Origin: Haematobia irritans
Lineage: Eukaryota; Arthropoda; Insecta; Diptera; Muscidae
Direction of reading: 5' to 3'
Assembly: GCF_050003625.1 (NCBI RefSeq)
Contig: NC_134398.1
Location: forward strand, 25,141,211-25,205,210
DNA length: 64,000 nucleotides
Under the pieces are notes generated by a model. That model saw only the letters and a program-made list of their open reading frames with translations, ran no database searches and was not told the origin of the DNA. This document shows positions 57,655 through 64,000 of this stretch, one piece after another. Each line of letters begins with the position of its first letter. Positions within the stretch are counted from its first letter, which is position 1. The position numbers and the translations under genes are program-made.

Positions 57655-59216
57655 ACAAGTATATACGGCCGTAAGTTCGGCCAGGCCGAAGTTTATGTAC
57701 CCTCCACCATCGATTGCGTAAAAACTTTTTCTAAACACTGACACCCACAATCGAATTACTTAAGTTGCGGTAACGCTTGCCGATGGCAAGGTATCTTAAA
57801 ACTTCTTAACACCGTCTTCTCAATTTTAAGTTAGTCCATACGGGGTATATATTAAATAAAAAAATACGTCTATAATTCAGTTTGACAAAATTTTCTATAG
57901 AAATAAAATTTTAACAAAAGTTTCTATAGAAATAAAATTTTAACAAAATTTTCTATAGATATAAAATTTTAACAAAATTTTCTATACAAATACCATTTTC
58001 ACAAAATTTTCTATAGAAATAAAATTTTGACAAAGTTTTCTATAGAAATAAAGTTTTGACAAAATTTTCTATAGAAATGAAATTTTTACAAAATTTTCTA
58101 TAAAAATAAAATTTTAACAAAATTTTCTATAAAAATAAAATTTTGACAAAATTTTCTATAGAAATAAAATTTTGACAAAATTTTCTATAGAAATTAAATT
58201 TTGACAAAATTTTCTATAAAAATAAAATTAAAAAAAAAAAAATCTATAGAAATAAAATTTTGGTAGAATATTTTTGGCTCGAGTGGCAACCATGATTATG
58301 AACCGATATGGACCAATTTTTGTGTGATTGGGGATCGGCTATATATAACCATAGACCGATATGGACCAATTTTGGAATGGTTGTTAGCGGCCATATACTA
58401 ACACCACGTTCCAAATTTGAACCGGATCGTATGAATTTTGCTCCTACAAGAGGCTACGGAGTTCAAATCTGGAGAAGGGTTTATATGGAGGCTATATATA
58501 ATTATGGACCGATATGGACCAATTCTGACACGATTGTTAGAGACCATATACGAACACCGTGTTCCAAATTTCAACCAGATCGGATGAAATTTGCTTCCCT
58601 TAGAGACTCCGCAAGCCCAATATAGGGATCGGTTTATATGGGGGCTATATATAGTTATGAACCGATGTGGACCAATTTGTGCATCGTTGTTAGAGACCAT
58701 ATACCAACATCATGCACTAAATTTCAGCCGGATCGGATGAAATTTGTTTCTCTTTGAGCCTCCGCAAGCCATATCTGGGGATCGGTTTATATGGGGGCTA
58801 CATATAATTATGTACCGAAGTGGACCAATTTTAGCATTTTTGTTAGAGACCATATACCAACACCATGTACCAAATTTCAGACGGATCGGATGAAATATGC
58901 TTCTCTTAGAGGCTCCGCAAGCCAAATCTGAGGGTCCGTTTATATGGGGGCTATACGTAAAAGTGGACCGATATGGCGCATTTGCAATACCCTCCGACCT
59001 ACATCAATAATAACTGTTTGTGCCAAGTTTCAAGTCGATAGCTTGTTTCGTTCGGAAGTTAGCGTGATTTCAACAGACGGTCGGAATACTTAAATCGAAT
59101 TTCACCACGACCCAGAATATATATACTTTATGGGGTCTTAGAGCAATATTTCGATGTGTTACAAACGGAATGACAAAGTTAATATACCCCCCCATCCTAT
59201 GGTGGAAGGTATAAAA
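57655..59216 (-). mobile_element. DINE-1-like element, subfamily II, complete with array
   Basis: ACAAGTATATACGG, the hairpin TTCGGCCAGGCCGAA and GTACCCTCCACCATCG are at the left. Then come the GCTTGCCGATGGCAAGG hairpin, TATAATTCAGTTTGAC, the array, the border GGTAGAATATTTTTGGCTCG, GGCAACCATGATTATG, four or so 153-bp units and the terminal CCTATGGTGGAAGGTATAAA. Open frames of about 100 codons on both strands follow the repeat and are not genes. Confidence 0.8.
57880..58258 (-). repeat. 29-bp array A10 (GAC) within a DINE element
   Basis: About 13 monomers between AATTCAGTTTGAC and GGTAGAATATTTTTGG, a well-delimited internal array. Confidence 0.9.
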
Positions 59217-59217
59217 A

Positions 59218-59324
59218 ACAAGTAAGGAAAGTCTAAAGTCGGGCGGTGCCGACTATATTATAGCCTGTACCACTTTGCAGATCCACATTTTTGCCATATC
59301 AAATCCGTCAAATGTAATAAAAAA
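59218..59324 (-). mobile_element. DINE-1-like 3' end, 107-bp stub
   Basis: ACAAGTAAGGAAAG, then the hairpin GTCGGGCGGTGCCGAC and CCATATCAAATCCGTCAAATG, cut at 59324 where another 3' end of the same subfamily begins. Confidence 0.75.
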
Positions 59325-60821
59325 ACAAGTAAGGAAAGTCTAAAGTCGGGCGGGGCCGACTATATTATACCCTGCACCACTTTGTAGATCTAAATTTTCG
59401 ATACCATATCACATCCGTCAAATGTGGTAGGTGCTATATATAAAGGTTTGTTTTAAATATAAAGGTTTAAATATCACTCGATTTTGACAGAATTTGATAG
59501 ACTTTTACAAAATCTATAGACTCAAAATTTAAGTTGGCTAATGCACTAGGGTGGAACACAATTTTAGTAAAAAAATATGGGAAACATTTAAATCTGAAGC
59601 AATTTTAAGAAAACTTCGCAAAATTTTATTTATGATTTATCGCTCGATATATGTGTATTAGAAGTTTAGGAAAATTAGAGTAATTTTTACAACTTTTCGA
59701 CTAAGCAGTAGCGATTTTATAAGGAAAGTGTTGGTATTTTGACCATTTTTGTCGAAATCAGAAAAACATATATATGGGAGCTATATCTAAATCTGAACCG
59801 ATTTCAATCAAATTTGGCACACATGACTATATTACTAATTGTACTCCTAGTGCAAAATTTCAACCAAATTGGGCCAAAACTCTGGCTTCTGGGGCCATAT
59901 AAGTCCATATCGGGCGAAAAATATATATGGAAGCTATATCTAAATCTGAACCGATTCAATCAAATTTGTCGCACATGACTATAATACTAAGTGTACTCCT
60001 TGTGCAGAATCTCTAGCTAATCGGGATAAAACTCTGGCTTCTGGGTCCATATAAGTGCATATCGTGCGAAAGATATATATGGGAGCTATATCTAACTCTA
60101 AATCGATTTCAACCAAATTTGGCACGCATTGCTACAATGCTAAATCTACTCCCTGTGCAAAATTTCAAAGATATATATGGGAGCTATATCTAAATCTGAA
60201 CCGATTTCAATCAAATTTTGCACACTTGACTATACTACTAATTGTACTCCTAGTGCAAAATTTCAACCAAATTCGGCCAAAAATCTGGCTTCTGGGGCCA
60301 TATAAGTCCATATCGGACGAAAGATATATATGGGAGCTATATCTAAATCTGAACCGATTTCAATCAAATTTTGCACACTTGACTAAACGACTAAGTGTTA
60401 TGTTTGTACAAAATTTCAAGCAAATCGGTATAAAACTCTGGCTGCTGGGTCCATATTAGTGCATATCGGGCGAAAGATATATATGGGAGCTATATCTAAA
60501 TCTGAACCGATTTCTTCCAAAATCAATAGGGTTCTATTCTGACCCAAATTAGAAACATGTGCCAAATTTGAAGGCGATTGGACTTAAATTGCGACCTAGA
60601 CTTTGATCACAAAAATGTGTTCACAGACAGACAGACGGACGGACGGATGGACGGACGGACGGACGGACAGAAGGACAGACGGACATGGTTATATCGTCTC
60701 AGGGACCCACTCTGAGCATTTTTGCCAAAGACACCATGTGTCTATCTCGTCTCCTTCTGGGTCTTACAAACATATGCACTAACTTATAATACCCTGTTCC
60801 ACAGTGTGGCGCAGGGTATAA
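59325..60821 (-). mobile_element. DINE-1-like element, subfamily I, complete
   Basis: ACAAGTAAGGAAAG and the hairpin GTCGGGCGGGGCCGAC are at the left. About five internal units follow (ATATATATGGGAGCTATATC with AATCTGAACCGATTTCAA). Next are a GACGGACGGACGGATGG stretch (about 60625-60685) and the 5' hairpin TACCCTG...CAGGGTA (about 60788-60817). Its 5' block matches the mosaic element at 1838-2215. Confidence 0.8.
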
Positions 60822-63450
60822 TAAAATTTTGTCAACATTTTATTTCTTTAGAAAATTTTGTCAAAATTTTATTTCTATAGAAAATATTGTCAACATTTTA
60901 TTTCTATAGAAAATTTTGGCAAAATTTTCGTTCTATAGAAAATTTTATCAAATATTTATTTCTATAGAAAATTTTGTCAAAATTTTATTTCTATAGAAAA
61001 TTTTGGCAAAATTTTATTTCTATAGAAAATGTTGTCAATATTTGATTTCTATAGAAAATTTTATCAAAATTTTATTTCTATAGAAAATTTTGTCAAAATC
61101 TTATTTCTATAGAAAATTTTGTCAAAATTTTATTTCTATAGAAAATTTTGTCAACATTTTATTTCTATAGAAAATTTTGTCAAAATTTTATTTCTATAGA
61201 AAATTTTGTCAAAATTTCAATTCTATAGAACATTTTGTCAAAATTTTATTCCTATAGAAAATTTTATCTCTATAGAAAATTTTGGCAAAATTTTATTTCT
61301 ATAGAAAATATTGTCAACATTGTATTTCTATAGAAAATTTTGTCAAAATTTTATTTCTATAGAAAATTTTGTCAAAATGTTATTTCTATAGAAAATTTTG
61401 TCCAAATTTTATTTCTATAGAACATTTTGTCAAAATTTTATTCCTATAGAAAATTTTGTCAACATTTTATCTCTATAGAAAATTTTTGCAAAATGTTATT
61501 TCTATACAAAATTTTGTCAAATTTTTCTTTCTAGGAAAAATGGTGGTGTAAAATTTTTTTCAAAATTTTATTTCTATAAAAAAATTTGCCAACATTTTAG
61601 TTCTTTAGAAAATTTTGTAAAAATTTTTGTTTCTATAGAAAATATTGGCAAAATTTTATTTCTATAGAAAATTTTGGCAATATCTTATTTCTAAAGAACA
61701 TTTTGTCAATTTTTTATTACTATAGAAAATGTTTTCAAAATTTTATTTCAATAGAAACTTTTGTTAATATTTCCATAGCAAATTTTGCAATTTTTTTCTC
61801 TATAGAAATAAAAATTTTGTCAAATTTGTATTTGTATAGAAAATTTTGTAAAATTTCTGTTTCTTGGAAAATGGTGTCAAATTTTTATTTCTATAGAAAT
61901 TTTTTTCAAAATTTTATTTTTATAAAAAAATTTTCAACATTTTGTTTCTATAGAAAATTTTGCCAAAATTTTATTTCTATAGAAAATGTTGTCAAAATTT
62001 TATTTCACTAGAAAATTTTGTCAAAAATTTTATTTCTATAGAAAATTTTGTCAACATTTTATTTCTATAGAAAATTTTGTCAATATTTTCTTTCTATAGA
62101 AAATTTTGTCAAAATTTTATTTCTATAAAAAATTTTGTCAAAATTTTATTTCTATCAAAAATTTTGTCAAAATTTTATTTCTATAGAAAATTTTGTCAAA
62201 ATTTTATTTTGTCAACATTTTAGTTCTATAGAAAATTTTTGCAAAATTTTATTTCTAAAGAAAATTTTGGCAAAATTTTTGTTTCTATAGAAAATATTGG
62301 CTAAATTTTATTTCTATAGAAAATTTTGGCAATATCTTATTTCTAAAGAACAATTTGTCAAATTTTTATTACTATAGAAAATGTTTTCAAAATTTTATTG
62401 CTATAGAAAATTTTGTCAACATTTTATTTCTATAGAAAATTTTTGCAAAATTTTATTTCTATAGAAAATTTTGTCAAAATTGTATTTCTATAGAAAATTT
62501 TGACAACATCTTATTTCTATAGAACAATTTGTCAAAATTTTATTACTATAGAAAATGTTGTCAAAATTTTATTTCAATAGAAAATTTTGTTAATATTTCC
62601 ATTGAAAATTTTGTAATATTTTTGTCTATAGAAATAAAAATTTTGTCAAATTTGCATTTCTATAGAAAATTTTTTAAAATTTTTATGTATTTTCCAAGAC
62701 ATAAAAATTGTGTCAAATTTTTATTTCTATGGAAAATTTTTTTCAAAATTTTATTTCTATAAAAAAATTTGTCAACATTTTATTTCTATAGAAAATTTTG
62801 TCAAAATTTATTTCTATAGCAAATTTTGTCAAAATTTTATTTCTATAGCAAATATTGTCAACATTTTATTTCTATAGAAAATTTTGGCAAAATTTTATTT
62901 CTATAGAAAATTTTATCAAATTTTTATTTCTATAGAAAATTTTGTCAAGATTTTATTTCTATAGAAAATTTTGGCAAAATTTTATTTCTATAGAAAATTT
63001 TGTCAAAATTTTATTTATGTAGAAAAATTTATCAATTTTTTTTTCTATAGAAAATTTTGGCAAAATTTTATTTCTATAGAAAATGTTATCAAAATTTTAT
63101 TTCTATAAACAATACTATCAAACTTTTATTTTTGAAGAAAATTTTGGCAAAATTTTATTTCTATAGAACAATTTGACAAAACGTTATTTCAATAGAAAAT
63201 TTTGTCAAAGTTTTATTTCTAAAGAAAATTTTGTCAAAATTTCATTCAATAGAAAATTTTGTTAATATTTTATTTCTATAGAATATTTTGTTAAAATTTT
63301 ATTTCTTTAAAAAATTTTATCAAAATTTTATTTCTTTAAAATATTTTATCAAAATTTTTTTTCTTTAGAAAATTTAGTCGAAACTTTATTTGTAAAGATA
63401 ATTTTTTAAAAATTTTATATCTATAGAAAATTTTGTGAAAATTTTATTTG
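60822..63450 (+). repeat. 29-bp tandem array A11 (GTC)
   Basis: About 90 monomers, fairly homogeneous at 60830-61500 and more diverged to the right. A block of variants (TTTCTATAGAAATAAAAATT, TGTCAAATTTG) recurs near 61800 and 62630. It begins directly at the 5' end of the DINE element and ends at the mariner relic. Confidence 0.9.
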
Positions 63451-63636
63451 GAAACATTCAAATGGAAAGTCCTACCTCACCCGCTGTATTGCCCAGACAT
63501 TGCTCTTTCTGATTACCACATGGTCCAATCAATGACGCATGAATTGTGTGTTCAGCAGTTTCGTTTTAGGGTGGAGGCTAAAAATTCGACTATTTGCAAA
63601 TAAATGTTTCTTAGCAATGGACAATACTTTGTTTGA
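63451..63636 (+). pseudogene. mariner-family transposase, C-terminal relic
   Basis: The frame starting at GAA 63451 reads a diverged form of the mariner block around the third catalytic Asp: HPLYCPDIALSDYH, with the Asp kept in SDYH. About 30 codons later a TAA stop occurs in the same frame (63601-63603). The frame then ends in SNGQYFV and TGA (63613-63636), the usual mariner C-terminus. The SDYH-to-end distance is about 38 residues, shorter than normal, so there is an internal deletion. The first two catalytic Asp residues are absent because everything upstream is 29-bp array. It cannot be functional. Confidence 0.75.
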
Positions 63637-64000
63637 TTAGTCTGACAAACGTTTGCAAAAATTCCTTATTTTTTCTTTAATAGCTCTCCCACTACACATT
63701 CCTGGAAAACTATTAGGTTGGTATCCTTGAAGACAATTTAAGAAATATGTACCAATGGCTTTAAACAAACACCCAACAATTCTTTCTTAAACGAAATAGA
63801 GTCATTGCTAAATTTTCAATTTTTCCAAATTTGCTTGCTAAACAAAATTTTTGAGGTGGCATCATCATCAGTAAGCTGATGTTGTTTCTGTTGTACTGTG
63901 ATGCAATTGCAATATCATTGCAATGCGAATGAAATGCAACGATTTCAAAACTTGTCGATGTTGCTGCTTCAAGTTCCAATTGTTGAGAGAGTTGTTGAAT
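63637..64000. other. Non-repeat sequence, no gene supported
   Basis: TATTAGGTTGGTATCC at about 63711 looks like the start of a mariner terminal repeat, but no partner is seen. A 72-codon reverse frame (63761-63979) has no recognisable domain. The sequence is cut by the window end. Confidence 0.45.

Overview
The window looks like repeat-dominated nuclear DNA of a higher fly, most likely a calyptrate (house fly, stable fly or blow fly group). This is inferred from three things: DINE-1/INE-1-like Helentron derivatives, a tRNA-derived SINE with a CCTAA tail, and extreme AT richness. I find no intact protein-coding gene. Nearly all open frames are translations of tandem repeats, and the only recognisable protein remnant is a broken mariner transposase C-terminus at 63451-63636.

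Roughly half of the sequence is one 29-bp tandem repeat. Its monomer is the perfect palindrome TTTCTATAGAAA, then the dyad ATTTTGTCAAAAT (6-bp arms around a single T), then TTTA. The centre base gives each array a strand. GTC arrays lie at about 2.8-5.0, 19.3-30.6, 33.0-37.2, 44.9-45.0, 45.9-48.9 and 60.8-63.4 kb. GAC (reverse) arrays lie at about 6.3-16.7, 42.7-43.0, 51.6-52.6 and 57.9-58.3 kb. The 10-16 kb part is organised in 351-bp higher-order repeats, grouped in threes every 1.6-1.9 kb. The 19.6-27.5 kb part is a nearly perfect 3.93-kb tandem duplication.

The arrays sit inside or between DINE-1-like non-autonomous rolling-circle elements. Evidence for these is a 3' hairpin followed by ACTTGT, a 5' hairpin with TACCCT/AGGGTA arms, GTCYGTC microsatellites and 153-bp internal tandem units. 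The elements are nested in each other, in a TACAC...GTGTA element made of ATATGTTTG modules, and in a MITE with CCCAGCAAAAAA ends. Several array borders carry hAT-like inverted ends (CACGGTTNCCA). Six copies or fragments of the SINE are present.

The most interesting signal is a set of five copies of a type I hammerhead self-cleaving ribozyme motif inside the arrays (7399, 9038, 19440, 22157, 26090). Each has the CTGATGA and GAAA core, and most of the helices pair. Three copies look complete or nearly so, and all five keep the same orientation relative to the surrounding 29-bp repeat. The very short, palindromic stem III is the form known from Penelope-like retroelements and related small retroelements.
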